Shown: piece after piece, positions 52,825 through 63,526 of the stretch
Position numbering within the stretch: the stretch's first letter is position 1
Layout of the letters: each line of letters opens with the position of its first letter
Position numbers and translations under genes: made by a program
Source: Acidobacteriaceae bacterium dw_441
GTDB taxonomy: Bacteria; Acidobacteriota; Terriglobia; Terriglobales; Acidobacteriaceae
Direction: 5' to 3'
NCBI GenBank assembly: GCA_018449715.1
Contig: JAAVVA010000001.1
Span: 682,001-746,000 of the forward strand
DNA length: 64,000 nt
Notes under the pieces: model-generated
What the model was told of the DNA's origin: nothing
What the model saw: the letters and a program-made list of their open reading frames with translations, nothing else
The model's database searches: none

Positions 52825-55800
52825 CTAGAAGAGGAACTTGAGGCTCATCTGTCCAATGCGAGGATCGCCACTGGTCGAGGTGATAGTTCCGAAGGCCCCG
52901 TTCGTCCGCGACTGCTGGGGATCACCAAAGTTAGTGTGATTCAATACGTTGAAGAACTCTGCCTTGAACTGGAACTGGGCAGCCTCACGAATCGGGAAGC
53001 TACGCATGACACTGATATCCCAGGAAGCAAACTGCGGACCGACAAAGCTTCCCTTGCGGATATTTCCATACGAGAGCTCGAGGTTCTGCGTATACCTTGG
53101 ATTGGCCGAGAACGACATAGAGTTGAGCCAGTTCTTGCAAACTGCATTCGGATTGCAGGCGCTGCCGCCGTATGGGTTCTGTCCATTCCAGACCGCGCGG
53201 TCACGACCAAGGTTTGTACCCGAGTTGTTGGCAACGCCGGTTACAGTCAGAGGATCTCCACTCCGGTAGCTGAAGATGCCGTTTGTCTGCCATCCGTTTG
53301 CCAGATAGCGCACTACAGCATTTCCATCCTTCATCTTGGGTGTAACCCAGACATAAGAAATGGTGAGCACATTACGGTGGTCGTAGTCCGAAGGACCGCT
53401 ATCCAACCTCTTGTAGTTCTGCTCGTAGACCGGAAGCACATAAGACGATCCCGGCACTGTGCCGCCCTCGTTCGATCCGAAGGTATTGTTGTCCGTTGCC
53501 TTGGACCATGTATAGTTCACAAACGCCGTAAGGCCATCGGTAACACGCTTCTGCAGTGAGGCCTGCAGCGAGTGATAGCTTGCATTTCCTCCCGTATCGA
53601 CCAGGGCCATTGAGGTCTGAGCCTTCGATACCGGATTCTGATAGTTCCTCTGGTTGATGGGAGAGTAGTAAACCGGCTTCCCAACATTAGGTCCCTGGTT
53701 ATAGAGAGGGTTGATATCCAGAGGATTCGACTGGTGTTCGCTCTGCGAGCCGACATATGCGATACGGGTCGAGATCGTATTCGTAAACTGCTGCTCCAGG
53801 GTCAGGTTCCACGAATAGGTGACAGGCACGCGCCAGCTATCCGGGAAGAAGGTCGCAAAGCTCGACGTCTGGTAGCTCGATGTCGTGAAGTAGCTTGCAG
53901 GAGGCGGCTGCGGGGCGGGGAAGATATTCTGTCCGATACTCGCGTAAGGATCAGAGAAGTCTGCCAGATTGGAGCCCGTAAAGGTGGCATTCACAGCCGC
54001 GACATAGGGGACCGAATTAGCAAAGTTGTTGTCGTAAACGCCTGGCAGACGGGATTCATAGAACTGGCCAATGCCGCCACGCAGGCTGGTTTTTCCGTCT
54101 CCGAACAGGTCCCACGCGAATCCGATACGCGGCATGAAATGCGTATAGACCGGACGGATCATGTTGTTGACGAAGCCCTGATCACCGGGGAACAACATCC
54201 CGGCAAGCGCCGTCGGATGCGTCGTCGAGATCTGGCCGTTGGCCCACGCCTCGGGGCTGAACATGCCCATGCGCCCGAACTTCTCATGCTGCGGTGAGAA
54301 TGGCTCGTACCTCACCCCATAGTTAAGGGTGAAGTTCCGAGTGACCTTCCAGCTGTCCTGCGCATAATAGCCAGTCTGGTGGAAGCGGTTATTGAAGTAC
54401 TGTCCCGAGGCCTGCTGGAACCCGGTAAGACCACCGAGCAGGAAGTCAGCCAGCGGGCTCGGATTCGTCGTGCTGCTGTTGAAGAGGAAGATGCCAGGCT
54501 GTTGAAATTGGTTATCAACATCGACCTTTGCCAGCTCAATATGAACGCCAAAAGCCAAGGTATGGCTGCCAAGGACCCAGTGGAAGTCGTCGCCCAACGT
54601 ATAGTTGTTGCGCCGGAAGGTCGCCGCGGGATTGTCGCCGACCGTAAAGTTATTCACAACCTGAATCTGATTGATCTGCTTGAAGTCAGGCTGCCACACG
54701 TTGACTCCCAGGTCATTGACATTCGGAGCTCCCGGCAACGGACCACGACCGGCGTTCTCCATCTGGTAACTCACGATCAGGTTGTTCACCATGTTGTTGC
54801 CAAAGGTATGGGTCTCGCTGATCAATGCATTGTGATAGCTGATCGAAGCCTGGTCGGAATAGCTGAGAAGATTCGAGGTATCAAGCACACCGGCCTGATC
54901 GTACTTGTCATAGAAGTAGCGCAGGGCAAGGCGGTCGTGCGAGCCAATCACCTGATCCACGCGTCCGGTGTACTCGATATAATTCTGGACCGAGGGCTTG
55001 AAGAACTGATAGGTTCCGTTGCTGCCCGCTCCAACCGAGGGAAGATACTTCAGCAGGGCCAGCGACGAGCTGTTGTAGTCGCCCGGATTGACCTGGCAGG
55101 TGTAGGTGCTGCCCGTCTGCGTGCAGGGATAAGGATTCAGAGTCTTCGGGTTCTGGATGGGAGCCGAAAGGTCGGTAAAGGTTCCGTTCAGCTGATCGGG
55201 CGTGGGAAGAAACGCGGTTCCACCAACAGCGTTGTTACGGTAACGCGTCGCCTGAACACCAAACGAAAAGAAAGTCTTGTCTTTTCCGTCATAGAGATGC
55301 GGAATATAAACCGGACCGTTCAGCGTTCCGCCAAACTGGTTGCGCTTCAGGAAGTCGCGCGTCTTCACTCCATTCTGGTAGCTGAAGTAGTTCGCAGCAT
55401 TGAAGACGCGATTACGGACGTACTCAAATGCGTCGCCGTGGAAGCGGTTCGTTCCGCCGAGCGTGATGATGTTAACGACTCCGCCTGCGTTCTGGCCATA
55501 CTCCGCGCTGTAGTTGCTCGTCTGTACGCTAAACTCCTGCAGCACATCGGGGAAGGGGAATGGAGCGTTGACGTTCGTATATTCGTCCACATTGTTGCCG
55601 CCGTCCAGCATATAGTTCACCTGGTTGGGGCGCGTTCCGTTCACCGTCACCGCCGCAACCGTAGGAAAGGTCTTCGTCGGTCCCTGGTTGATATTAAGGT
55701 CCGATGCTGTAACCACACCCGGAACAAGGGTCGTCAGTGCAGCGGCGTTGCGTCCATTCAGAGGAAGGTCATTCACCCTCTTCTCGTCGATCACTTGGGA

Positions 55801-56226
55801 CAGGGTTCCCGTGGTGGTATCTACTTGCGGGGGAATATCCGTCACGGTCAAAGATTCAGAGGTGCTCCCGACCTTCATGACCATGTTGACGGTAAGAGCT
55901 TGGTCAGCCTGCAGAGTGGCGTTCACCGTATAGGTAGCGAATCCCTGTGCTGTGCCCGCGATCGTATATTGGGCGGGAGGCAACGAAGGGAAGACATACT
56001 CTCCGTTGCCATCGGTCGTCGTCGTACCGGCCTGGCCGGTCCCAACATTCGTTGCAGTAACCGTGGCGCCGGGAACGGCTGCGTCCGTACCATCCGTCAT
56101 TCTGCCGCTGATTCGTCCCAATCCCTGTGCGGAAGCATACCCACACCACAGAAATCCGAGGAGAAAAAGGCCGACAGTAAGGAAGATTCGTCGGTCATTA
56201 TGATTATTTTTCGATATTGCAGTCAT
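52825..56226 (-). CDS. Oar/TonB-dependent outer-membrane receptor
   Basis: The ATG follows TTGGAG. A signal peptide (LTVGLFLLGFLWCGYASAQ) precedes a carboxypeptidase-regulatory-like domain (ISGRMTDGTDAAVPGATVTA, FPSLPPAQYTIAGTAQGF), a plug (LPLNGRNAAALTTLVPGVVTA, LDGGNNVDEYTNVNAPFPFPD, SNYSAEYGQNAGGVVNIIT) and a barrel ending LKFLF, 1133 residues. The LNGRNAAAL and AEYGQNAGGVVN blocks are typical of acidobacterial Oar proteins. A decayed SGNH hydrolase follows. Substrate unknown. Confidence 0.9.
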   Translation of the reverse strand: MTAISKNNHNDRRIFLTVGLFLLGFLWCGYASAQGLGRISGRMTDGTDAAVPGATVTATNVGTGQAGTTTTDGNGEYVFPSLPPAQYTIAGTAQGFATYTVNATLQADQALTVNMVMKVGSTSESLTVTDIPPQVDTTTGTLSQVIDEKRVNDLPLNGRNAAALTTLVPGVVTASDLNINQGPTKTFPTVAAVTVNGTRPNQVNYMLDGGNNVDEYTNVNAPFPFPDVLQEFSVQTSNYSAEYGQNAGGVVNIITLGGTNRFHGDAFEYVRNRVFNAANYFSYQNGVKTRDFLKRNQFGGTLNGPVYIPHLYDGKDKTFFSFGVQATRYRNNAVGGTAFLPTPDQLNGTFTDLSAPIQNPKTLNPYPCTQTGSTYTCQVNPGDYNSSSLALLKYLPSVGAGSNGTYQFFKPSVQNYIEYTGRVDQVIGSHDRLALRYFYDKYDQAGVLDTSNLLSYSDQASISYHNALISETHTFGNNMVNNLIVSYQMENAGRGPLPGAPNVNDLGVNVWQPDFKQINQIQVVNNFTVGDNPAATFRRNNYTLGDDFHWVLGSHTLAFGVHIELAKVDVDNQFQQPGIFLFNSSTTNPSPLADFLLGGLTGFQQASGQYFNNRFHQTGYYAQDSWKVTRNFTLNYGVRYEPFSPQHEKFGRMGMFSPEAWANGQISTTHPTALAGMLFPGDQGFVNNMIRPVYTHFMPRIGFAWDLFGDGKTSLRGGIGQFYESRLPGVYDNNFANSVPYVAAVNATFTGSNLADFSDPYASIGQNIFPAPQPPPASYFTTSSYQTSSFATFFPDSWRVPVTYSWNLTLEQQFTNTISTRIAYVGSQSEHQSNPLDINPLYNQGPNVGKPVYYSPINQRNYQNPVSKAQTSMALVDTGGNASYHSLQASLQKRVTDGLTAFVNYTWSKATDNNTFGSNEGGTVPGSSYVLPVYEQNYKRLDSGPSDYDHRNVLTISYVWVTPKMKDGNAVVRYLANGWQTNGIFSYRSGDPLTVTGVANNSGTNLGRDRAVWNGQNPYGGSACNPNAVCKNWLNSMSFSANPRYTQNLELSYGNIRKGSFVGPQFASWDISVMRSFPIREAAQFQFKAEFFNVLNHTNFGDPQQSRTNGAFGTITSTSGDPRIGQMSLKFLF

Positions 56227-56909
56227 TCTGGCTCCAAAGTTGTTCCTTGATGCTCCATCACAAAACAGGTGATCTGGTGAATTCAGTTCGGAGGGGAGTG
56301 CTCACATTTGAAATTTATTCATATTGGAAACACGCAAAATTTTAGAGATGACATTTCAGCGTTGTCAAGCAGACGATTTGCCCATCGCAACAGGGCGTTC
56401 CATGTATTGCGATAGTTGAATAACCTAATTTTTCAACATATATTTACGTTGATTTTCCTGACCGAGGCTCATTCTCCGGCTCTCCTATGGTCGCGATTCG
56501 CATCCCAGCCCGTACGCGGAGAAAAGCCGAGAAATCTTCTCTCGAAGCAACGGAGGTCGTCGGAGCCGATAGCCGCACGATTCCCATACTAAGTCCAGAG
56601 TGCCGATGCCGCCCGGAAGGTACTTGTTGAGATAGCGCGGACGGCAGAAGCAAAAACCTGGTCCCCGTGAAAACATCCGGTGTAACCCAAATTTGTTACG
56701 CTCTGAGCCGCACACGGCAGGTGTGCCTGTCGAGTTTCAGATGTTTTTGGTATGGTTTTATCTCTTATTGGCGGCTTGCTGGCGGCCATAAATCTAGGCC
56801 TCTTCTCCGGAGAAAGGCACGCAGCAATGGTGGCCAGAGGCGGCTGCAACAGGTTAGCGTAGAGGATTTATGATCTGCCGCTTGGTACCTCTTGTGGACT
56901 GCCTTCACA
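56227..56909. other. intergenic region, possible transposase scrap
   Basis: About 680 bases upstream of the Oar receptor. One minus-strand frame (56485-56715) contains YLPGGIGTLDLVWESCGYRLRR, which faintly recalls the N-terminal part of integrase-type transposases, but the frame is short and no ends are visible. The rest shows only the receptor promoter region. Confidence 0.35.
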
Positions 56910-58274
56910 CTAATCACGTGTGCGCCATGCGAGTATGGTGATACGTCCGGCGCTTGAACTCATATTCTGTGTTCCGAGAAGCAGTTCGAAGTTGGGAATC
57001 CTGCCATCAGGATGCTGTATCTTCTTCAGAAATGGAAGAAGTTCGGAATCGTCGGAGACGAAGTCCCAGGCGGCTTCGGTTCCCGCCATTGAAGTCCCTT
57101 CGATAATCAGAACATTGCCGTTGGCAGAGAGATTTGGAACGAAGGCAAGAACTCCGTAGACCTTGCGCTGTGGATCGTCAGCCTTGCGCTCCCAGTGGTC
57201 AGGTTCGCCTGGTTGCGGCGCCATATTTTTTACCAGGAAGGTGTCATGCAAATAATCGTTTTTGAGTACAAAATTCATGTTGTTCTCAAAAAGTTCCACC
57301 CACGGATTGGCCTCGTTGGCGCCTACGAAAATCATGTTCCCATGTTTGAGATCATTCGGCCGCAGGTCACGGGCGTAGCGAACATCTAATACGCTATGAG
57401 CGTTTTGTGCGAGCTGACTTAGTCCGACAGCGACATCAAGATCAACCATGCTGGTGTAGCGGCGATGACTGACATTGAGTTGGACGCCTTTCGTGTCGCC
57501 TGGACGAATTTGATCGGGGGATGTTTTGAGATGGGTGTCTCTCTGCGTGCGTCCCAGATATTCGAGGAGGGGAACGGCCTGCCAGTCGAAAGCATGAGAG
57601 ATAACAAGCCCTGAATCTCCAGCTACTTCAATTGTGGATTGGCCGGGTGTAAAAAGCGCCCCAAAGCGGATGAGAGGTCACTTTGTTAACTGCGGAGACT
57701 GCTCTCATGTGATCTCGAACGAGGAGCGCAGCCACCAGGAGAGCGCAGAGAACCCACGGAAATAGATTTCCGGGGCGCCGTTCCAGTACCGGAGGAACCG
57801 GGGTTCCGGATGGCTTTATGATCTCGGCCTGGGTTTGATGGATAAGAGGGGCTGGCGGCTTGGGAGCACTGCGCGAGGTAAAGACCGGTACATAGCCGCC
57901 CTTAGTATGACGATCCGAACCGCTTCGTTAACACCTTCCCGCTCGTAGTACTGATCGAGCCGCTGACGGAGACGACTTGCCTGGGTCCGGACGATGCCGT
58001 CGATGGAGCAGTCATAGTTGGGCGAGCGCCCGAACACATCCTGTCCAATGCGTTGCTCGTTTAGCTCGTCATCGCGACCCTTGAGACTCATGTCGCATAT
58101 GTAGGCCAGGAGCGAGCTCAACCTCTCCGCACGGGAAAACGTCGGTGATGAGACGATGCGGCTGACAAGTTCCCTGTAAGCGAGCTCAGGCCAAGTATCC
58201 GCAGTCGCGTCCTCTAGGGATGCCACTGCGTCTGACGCATGCTCTCTTTTTCCAGGGTTCATTGGATATCCCAT
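56910..58274 (-). pseudogene. membrane-tethered regulator, broken by two frameshifts
   Basis: This is a homologue of the regulator at 10142-11455. From ATG 58274 (or 58262) the N-domain reads NEQRIGQDVFGRSPNYDCSIDGIVRTQASRLRQRL. A one-base loss near 57903 breaks IVIPKGGYVPVF. The restored frame gives a Pro-rich linker and the membrane helix LFPWVLCALLVAALLV, then a second shift near 57660 leads to the periplasmic domain ending at 56910. It is divergent from the Oar receptor at 58524, the same layout as the intact pair. Two breaks make an error less likely than decay. Confidence 0.8.
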
Positions 58275-58523
58275 TACAGCATTCAGTTGTTAATGAGCAG
58301 TGAATGCGGGGTCGTCCAGGCCGTGTATCAGGATACGTGAAAAGCAAGTAAATGCCTGAAACAGAATGCCTTGACGCCCTTATCTGCGAAGTCTCGGTGA
58401 ATTCGATTTCAGTTGTCGATTCCCACTGTTACTAGTCAAGTCATTGGCCACTGCTCCTTCATGCCTTGAATTGGCTTGGTCGTGAGGGGGCAATTGAGTG
58501 TTTGAACTTTTGGAGACGACGCA

Positions 58524-61500
58524 ATGAGATTGACGAATTTTAGGAGTAGAGGGAACTGGCTTGTACCTGTAAGCCGTTTGTTGTTCCTGCTACTTATCTT
58601 GATAACGGCGAGGCAAGATGCCCATGCGCAGTTCGACTCGGCGGCAATTCTGGGAACAATCAAAGATCCCTCGGGGGCTGCTCTGTCCGGGGCCAGTGTG
58701 GAACTGCTGGACATCGCAAAAGGCGTGAAAGTGGTTCGGCAGACGGAAGCCGATGGAAGCTATGCTTTCGAGGGCATACGGCCGGGAGACTACTCCATCG
58801 AAGCGAGTGCCTCCGGATTTCAGGGCTCTAAAACGGACGTGTTTCGAGTGAATGCCGGTGCGCGGCAGCGTGTCGATTTAGCCCTCAATCTTGGAGCCGC
58901 CAGTGAAACCGTCACGGTGAGCGGGGCAGCTACTCCGCTTGAGACGGAGACCAGCGATCGAGGTCAGACGGTCGAAGGAACGCAGGCCGTAACCCTGCCT
59001 CTCAATGGCCGTTCTTATGCCGATCTCGCGCAGATGGTACCGGGTGTTCGTCGCTCTCTTCTGGAAAACGGGAATCCTCCGCGCGACGGCTCCTATGACA
59101 TCAATGGCCTGAACTCGATGGACAACAACTATACCCTCGATGGCATTGATAACAACGCATATCAGGAAGCCAATCAGGGATATTCGAACCAGGCGGTTAT
59201 CCCTTCTCCGGATGCGGTGCAGGAGTTCAAATTGCAGACGGACAATTACTCCGCTGAATACGGTCGAGCGGGGGGAGCGATTGTTAACGCAACGACCAGA
59301 AGCGGAACGGATAAATTTCATGGTGGCGTCTACGAATACTTCCGAAACACTGCGCTCAACGCTTTCGGCCCTTTCTATGGAACGGGAGTAAAGCCGACGC
59401 TGGTACAGAATCAGTTCGGCGGTATGTTTGGTGGCCCTATTCTGCGGAAGCGACTGTTCTTCTTCGTGGACTATGAGGGGCTTCGTTCGGTTTCGCACGC
59501 TTTGACTACTGCAACCCTGCCGACCCCTGCAGAACTCTCCGGCCTTTTCACCGTCGATGGTACTGCTACCGGCAAGGCCATTCCTATCAAGAACCCTTAC
59601 ACTGGCACGACCTACACAAATGGTCAGGTTCCACTGAACGACCCGAACATTGATCCAATCGCGCTGGTGACTTTCAAGTCGCTTCCTACTCCGAATATTC
59701 CGGGCGCAGCGCTTACTGCGGTCAACTATCAGTATCTTCCCGCCGCTCCAACGGTCGATAACAAAGGAGACGCACGTGTCGACTTCATTCGAAACGAGAG
59801 CCAGAACGGATTTGTCCGCTGGAGTCAACGTGCTGTTTCGTATTACCAGCCCCCGCCGTTCCCAGGTCCAGTCGGTGGCAACAGCAATGGAACTCTCTAT
59901 GCGCGCACACGTCAGCTTGCAGCAGGCTATAACTGGACTCTGACTCCTACTTCGTTACTTGAGCTGCGTTTTGGACAGACATGGACGCAAAGCGGAAAAC
60001 AGCCGATCTTTCTCGGTGCTCCGAATCTGCTTGCCGGAATTCCGAATGTTCCTCAGGACTCGGCGTATACCGGTGGCCTGAACGCCCAGGCAGTGTCTGG
60101 CTTCACCCAGTTCGGCGAGCAGACCACGAACCCGCAGTACAACAATCCCACGCAAGCCAATCCGCGAGTTAACTACACATGGATTCACGGCAAGCACAGC
60201 TTCAAGATCGGTTATGAGTTCGGATGGCTCTCGCAGGCGATTTCCGATTTTCATCCGAAGTTCGGCTCCGACACCTATTCCGGCTCGTTCAGCTCGGCTG
60301 GAAGCGGGACGACAGCGCAAGCAGCGAACCTTGCCGATTTCCTCTTCGGAGCACGCAGCAACTATCAGCTCAACGCGCCAAACGAGGTCAACTATCTACG
60401 CTATTGGCACATGGGCTATGTCCAGGACGACTGGAAGGTCCTGCCGAAGCTGACGCTCAATCTCGGATTGCGCTATGAGTTCATGACGCCTGATTATGAG
60501 GAGAACAATCAGATGTACAACTTCGATCCCGTAAATAATCGCCTGTTGGCAGCTGGGAATGGTACAGACATCAACAGCACTGCTCCTGGACACGTCTACG
60601 ATATCCACTACGTCGGCGGAAGCTCTCTTGCAAGCCGCGGTTTGGTCGATCCCAACTACACCAACTTCGCCCCGCGTATTGGATTCGCTTACGAGGTGAC
60701 ACCGAAAACAGTAATACGAGGCGGATATGGCATGAGCTATGCGTATCTGTTCCGTATGGGAGGCGAGGGGCTGCTTGCATACAACGGACCCAATAATTAC
60801 ACGGCGACTCTGCCCAGCAACCAAACTCCGAGCCAGGGACTGTGTACCTCTCTGACGCAGGACCCAACAACCTGCTTCCGTCGGACTCAGGATGGCTACC
60901 AGACGAACTTTGCCGGACCGGTTAATTTCTCCACAACAAAATCCCAGACTCGTTATAGACCGAAGGATTTCAAGGCACCCTACGTACAGGCTTTTCATCT
61001 GTCTGTACAGCGGCAACTGCCGATGAACACAACGCTTGAGGTGGCTTATGTAGGGGACCATGCGGTCGATGAGGCTACCCTGATGGACTTCAATCAGACC
61101 CGCACCTGTCTCCCGAGTGAAATCCCGACGGCATCTGCGGGACAGTGCTCCACCTCTCTTCTCAATCGCCGTCCAATAAAGAACTTCACCGACATTCTTA
61201 GCTATACGAATGCTGGTTCGTTGATCTACCACTCTCTTCAAACGAAGCTGGAGCATCGCTTCTCTAACGGCATCTTCTTAATCAATTCCTTCACGTGGTC
61301 GCGCGCCATCGACCTGTCCGGAGCTGATCTGGAGACGTCAAACGGCGACAGCGCACTCGTGAATAAATACAACCCGGCTGGCGATCGCGGACCCTCGGGA
61401 CTGAACCAGCCACTCAACGACACAACCTCCTTCATCGTCGATCTACCGTTTGGGAGAGGGCACCGCTTCGGCTCCTCTGCGTCTGGATGGCAGCATGAAT

Positions 61501-62048
61501 TGATCGGAGGATGGCAGCTCACGGGTATCAATGTGGTCACGAGCGGTGTTCCCATCAATCTTTCCTATACGCCAAGCAGCAACCAAGTCGTTTCGACAAC
61601 CAGCGCCGGCTATACGATCAGGCCAAACATGACTGGATCGCCGTCCGCAATCAAGGGACAGAGCCTCGTGAAGACTGCGAGTTCGCTCAATGGTTATTTC
61701 ACCGCAGGTAACGGAACAACACCGCCTCCCGGAGTTTCTATTCCTGGGGCGACACAGTTGTTCGGCACGGCTGGCCGTAACAATTTACGCGGTCCCGCGT
61801 TCGGACAATTTGATCTCTCCGCTCATAAGCAATTTGAGGTCATAAGCGAACGATACAAGGCTGAATTCCGTATCGAAGCATTCAACGTATTGAATGCGAC
61901 GAACTATATCAGCCCCAGTACCAATGTCGGATCTGTAAATAGCACGACCGGTACACCAACCTATAGCGCCAGCTTCGGCAGCTTCAGCGGTAGCTCTAGC
62001 GCGTATCCGTCACGCCAGGTGCAGCTGGCTTTGCGTTTGTCCTTCTAA
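58524..62048 (+). CDS. Oar/TonB-dependent outer-membrane receptor
   Basis: The 1174-residue protein starts with a signal peptide (LFLLLILITARQDAHAQ) after GGAG. A carboxypeptidase-regulatory-like domain (LGTIKDPSGAALSGASVELL, FEGIRPGDYSIEASASGF), a plug (LPLNGRSYADLAQMVPGV, DNNYTLDGIDNNAYQEAN, NYSAEYGRAGGAIVNATT) and a long barrel ending ALRLSF follow. A glycerophosphodiesterase-like gene is next, with a perfect hairpin between. The divergent regulator gene is broken, so expression may now be unregulated or controlled otherwise. Confidence 0.9.
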   Translation: MRLTNFRSRGNWLVPVSRLLFLLLILITARQDAHAQFDSAAILGTIKDPSGAALSGASVELLDIAKGVKVVRQTEADGSYAFEGIRPGDYSIEASASGFQGSKTDVFRVNAGARQRVDLALNLGAASETVTVSGAATPLETETSDRGQTVEGTQAVTLPLNGRSYADLAQMVPGVRRSLLENGNPPRDGSYDINGLNSMDNNYTLDGIDNNAYQEANQGYSNQAVIPSPDAVQEFKLQTDNYSAEYGRAGGAIVNATTRSGTDKFHGGVYEYFRNTALNAFGPFYGTGVKPTLVQNQFGGMFGGPILRKRLFFFVDYEGLRSVSHALTTATLPTPAELSGLFTVDGTATGKAIPIKNPYTGTTYTNGQVPLNDPNIDPIALVTFKSLPTPNIPGAALTAVNYQYLPAAPTVDNKGDARVDFIRNESQNGFVRWSQRAVSYYQPPPFPGPVGGNSNGTLYARTRQLAAGYNWTLTPTSLLELRFGQTWTQSGKQPIFLGAPNLLAGIPNVPQDSAYTGGLNAQAVSGFTQFGEQTTNPQYNNPTQANPRVNYTWIHGKHSFKIGYEFGWLSQAISDFHPKFGSDTYSGSFSSAGSGTTAQAANLADFLFGARSNYQLNAPNEVNYLRYWHMGYVQDDWKVLPKLTLNLGLRYEFMTPDYEENNQMYNFDPVNNRLLAAGNGTDINSTAPGHVYDIHYVGGSSLASRGLVDPNYTNFAPRIGFAYEVTPKTVIRGGYGMSYAYLFRMGGEGLLAYNGPNNYTATLPSNQTPSQGLCTSLTQDPTTCFRRTQDGYQTNFAGPVNFSTTKSQTRYRPKDFKAPYVQAFHLSVQRQLPMNTTLEVAYVGDHAVDEATLMDFNQTRTCLPSEIPTASAGQCSTSLLNRRPIKNFTDILSYTNAGSLIYHSLQTKLEHRFSNGIFLINSFTWSRAIDLSGADLETSNGDSALVNKYNPAGDRGPSGLNQPLNDTTSFIVDLPFGRGHRFGSSASGWQHELIGGWQLTGINVVTSGVPINLSYTPSSNQVVSTTSAGYTIRPNMTGSPSAIKGQSLVKTASSLNGYFTAGNGTTPPPGVSIPGATQLFGTAGRNNLRGPAFGQFDLSAHKQFEVISERYKAEFRIEAFNVLNATNYISPSTNVGSVNSTTGTPTYSASFGSFSGSSSAYPSRQVQLALRLSF

Positions 62049-62061
62049 CCTACCATTTTCG

Positions 62062-62092
62062 TGGGTTGATCGTGTGCTGCACGATCAACCCA
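62062..62092 (+). terminator. perfect 13-bp intercistronic hairpin
   Basis: TGGGTTGATCGTG (62062-62074) and CACGATCAACCCA (62080-62092) pair perfectly around a five-base loop. It lies 14 bases after the receptor stop and before the phosphodiesterase gene. There is no T-run, so it may protect the receptor mRNA or attenuate. Confidence 0.6.
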
Positions 62093-62137
62093 TTCCTATC
62101 AATCCTGTATCAAGATTATGAGGAGCATTTTTCATCG

Positions 62138-63169
62138 ATGAATAAGTCCGAACGAACAGTCTGCGGCCAATTTCATGTTAATTCCAATGGCCTGTTTTCT
62201 TCGCTCAAAAGCAGTATGTTCAGCAATCGACCAGCATTTCTCCCTGAAAGACTTTGGCCCTTGTTTACAGCGACCTTGATTGTGCTTATGCCTGTGGTTT
62301 CTTCAGCACAGAGCAATCAACGGGGAAGCATCAAAGAACTGTTTTCTACATCGCATCAAGGTATTGTGGTCGTTGCTCATCGCGGTTGTCATGAGCCTGC
62401 ACCGAATCACGGTTTTGGATATGCACCCGAGAATTCTCTAATGGCTCTTGAGCGCTGCGTGGCGATGGGAGTGGACATGATGGAAACCGATGTTCACAAG
62501 ACAGCAGACGGCTACTTGGTCATCATGCACGACGAGCGAGTTGAGCGGACCACGAATGGACATGGAAATATCGCTAAAATGACACTCGCAGACCTTCGCA
62601 AGCTCCGGCTACGTCAGAATCTGGGAGGATACTCTCAACCCCTGACCGATGAGCATGTGCCAACGTTGGAAGAGCTGATAAAGGCAGCGAGGGGACGCAT
62701 CACGCTGAATCTCGACGTCAAGGACGCGATCTATGCTGAAGCTGTTAATGCAGTAGTGCGCCTCGGGGCAGTCGATCTTGTGAATGTCAAGACTCGCGCA
62801 GGTATTGGAGACCCCGCTCTGGCTGCTATCGAACCGTTTGTGCGCGCTCCATTTATCCCCGTTCTCTCCGGACAAGGTAGCAATGTCCTGGCCGTTGCAG
62901 AGCGTCAGGCGGAGGGAAGGCCAATTGCCTTTGAACTGCCACACATGACGGCAAAGGAGCTTTCCCCAATAGCTGCTTTCGCAAAGGAGCATGGAATCAA
63001 GCTGTTCAGCAACACGTTGGGCGATGGCTTCATTAGCGATGTCGGAGGCGATAACGACGCATTGCGTGATCCGGATGCTGTTTGGGGATGGGAATATCGG
63101 AATGGTGTGTCAGTTTTTCAGACCGATCAACCCGAAGCTTTGACAAAATATCGAGAAATGATGCGCTAG
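62138..63169 (+). CDS. exported glycerophosphodiester phosphodiesterase-like protein
   Basis: I use ATG 62138, with GAGGAG 12 bases upstream (343 residues); ATG 62217, which begins directly before the signal peptide (LFTATLIVLMPVVSSAQS), is also possible. The GDPD motifs are clear: VVVAHRGCHEPAPNHGFGYAPENSLMALERCVAMGVDMMETDVHKTADGYLVIMHD with the two catalytic His and the metal-binding Glu and Asp. RITLNLDVKDA follows later. Members release glycerol-phosphate from phospholipid head groups; here the protein is exported, so it acts in the periplasm or outside. It may share a transcript with the Oar receptor. Confidence 0.85.
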   Translation: MNKSERTVCGQFHVNSNGLFSSLKSSMFSNRPAFLPERLWPLFTATLIVLMPVVSSAQSNQRGSIKELFSTSHQGIVVVAHRGCHEPAPNHGFGYAPENSLMALERCVAMGVDMMETDVHKTADGYLVIMHDERVERTTNGHGNIAKMTLADLRKLRLRQNLGGYSQPLTDEHVPTLEELIKAARGRITLNLDVKDAIYAEAVNAVVRLGAVDLVNVKTRAGIGDPALAAIEPFVRAPFIPVLSGQGSNVLAVAERQAEGRPIAFELPHMTAKELSPIAAFAKEHGIKLFSNTLGDGFISDVGGDNDALRDPDAVWGWEYRNGVSVFQTDQPEALTKYREMMR

Positions 63170-63526
63170 CAACTCCTCATAATTTTTTGTGAGTTACAAA
63201 AGTTAATGAGAGTAGGCCAATCACCAATTCGGACCAGATTTCCACTTGCCTTCGCAGTTGCAGACGATCCAGTCGGAGTGCCAAACCTTATGCCCTTCGA
63301 CGAAATTGAGCGAGCCAACCAATAGAAAGGGCCAAATTGGTTCGTAGACGATTCAGACCGCAGCGTCCGGTTGCGTACGAGTCGAGCGTACTGGCAGGGA
63401 TTCTATCGAGAGGATGTCATCGACGAAGCAGGGGAGACGGTGAGCAAGCGCATGGCTGTTAACCAATCCGAGCGTCCTCTTCGAAGGGCTCAAACTCAAA
63501 GAAGAGGGCCCTTGCTTTTGGAAAAC
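63170..63526. other. intergenic region with coding scraps
   Basis: No intact gene. On the minus strand 63221-63352 an open stretch ends VWHSDWIVCNCEGKWKSGPNW with a stop, like the tail of a lost protein. On the plus strand 63340-63520 reads RAYWQGFYREDVIDEAGETVSKRMAVN, which faintly recalls the arm domain of a phage-type integrase. Both are too short to name. Confidence 0.3.

Noticed and set aside
54379..56250. 623-codon plus-strand frame opposite an Oar receptor
   Set aside because: It overlaps the receptor almost completely, has the biased Val/Arg/Ile composition of an antisense shadow and no signal peptide or domain.
56485..56715. Possible transposase fragment on the minus strand
   Set aside because: Only a short stretch faintly resembles integrase-type transposases; no terminal repeats or second motif, so I did not list it as a mobile element.
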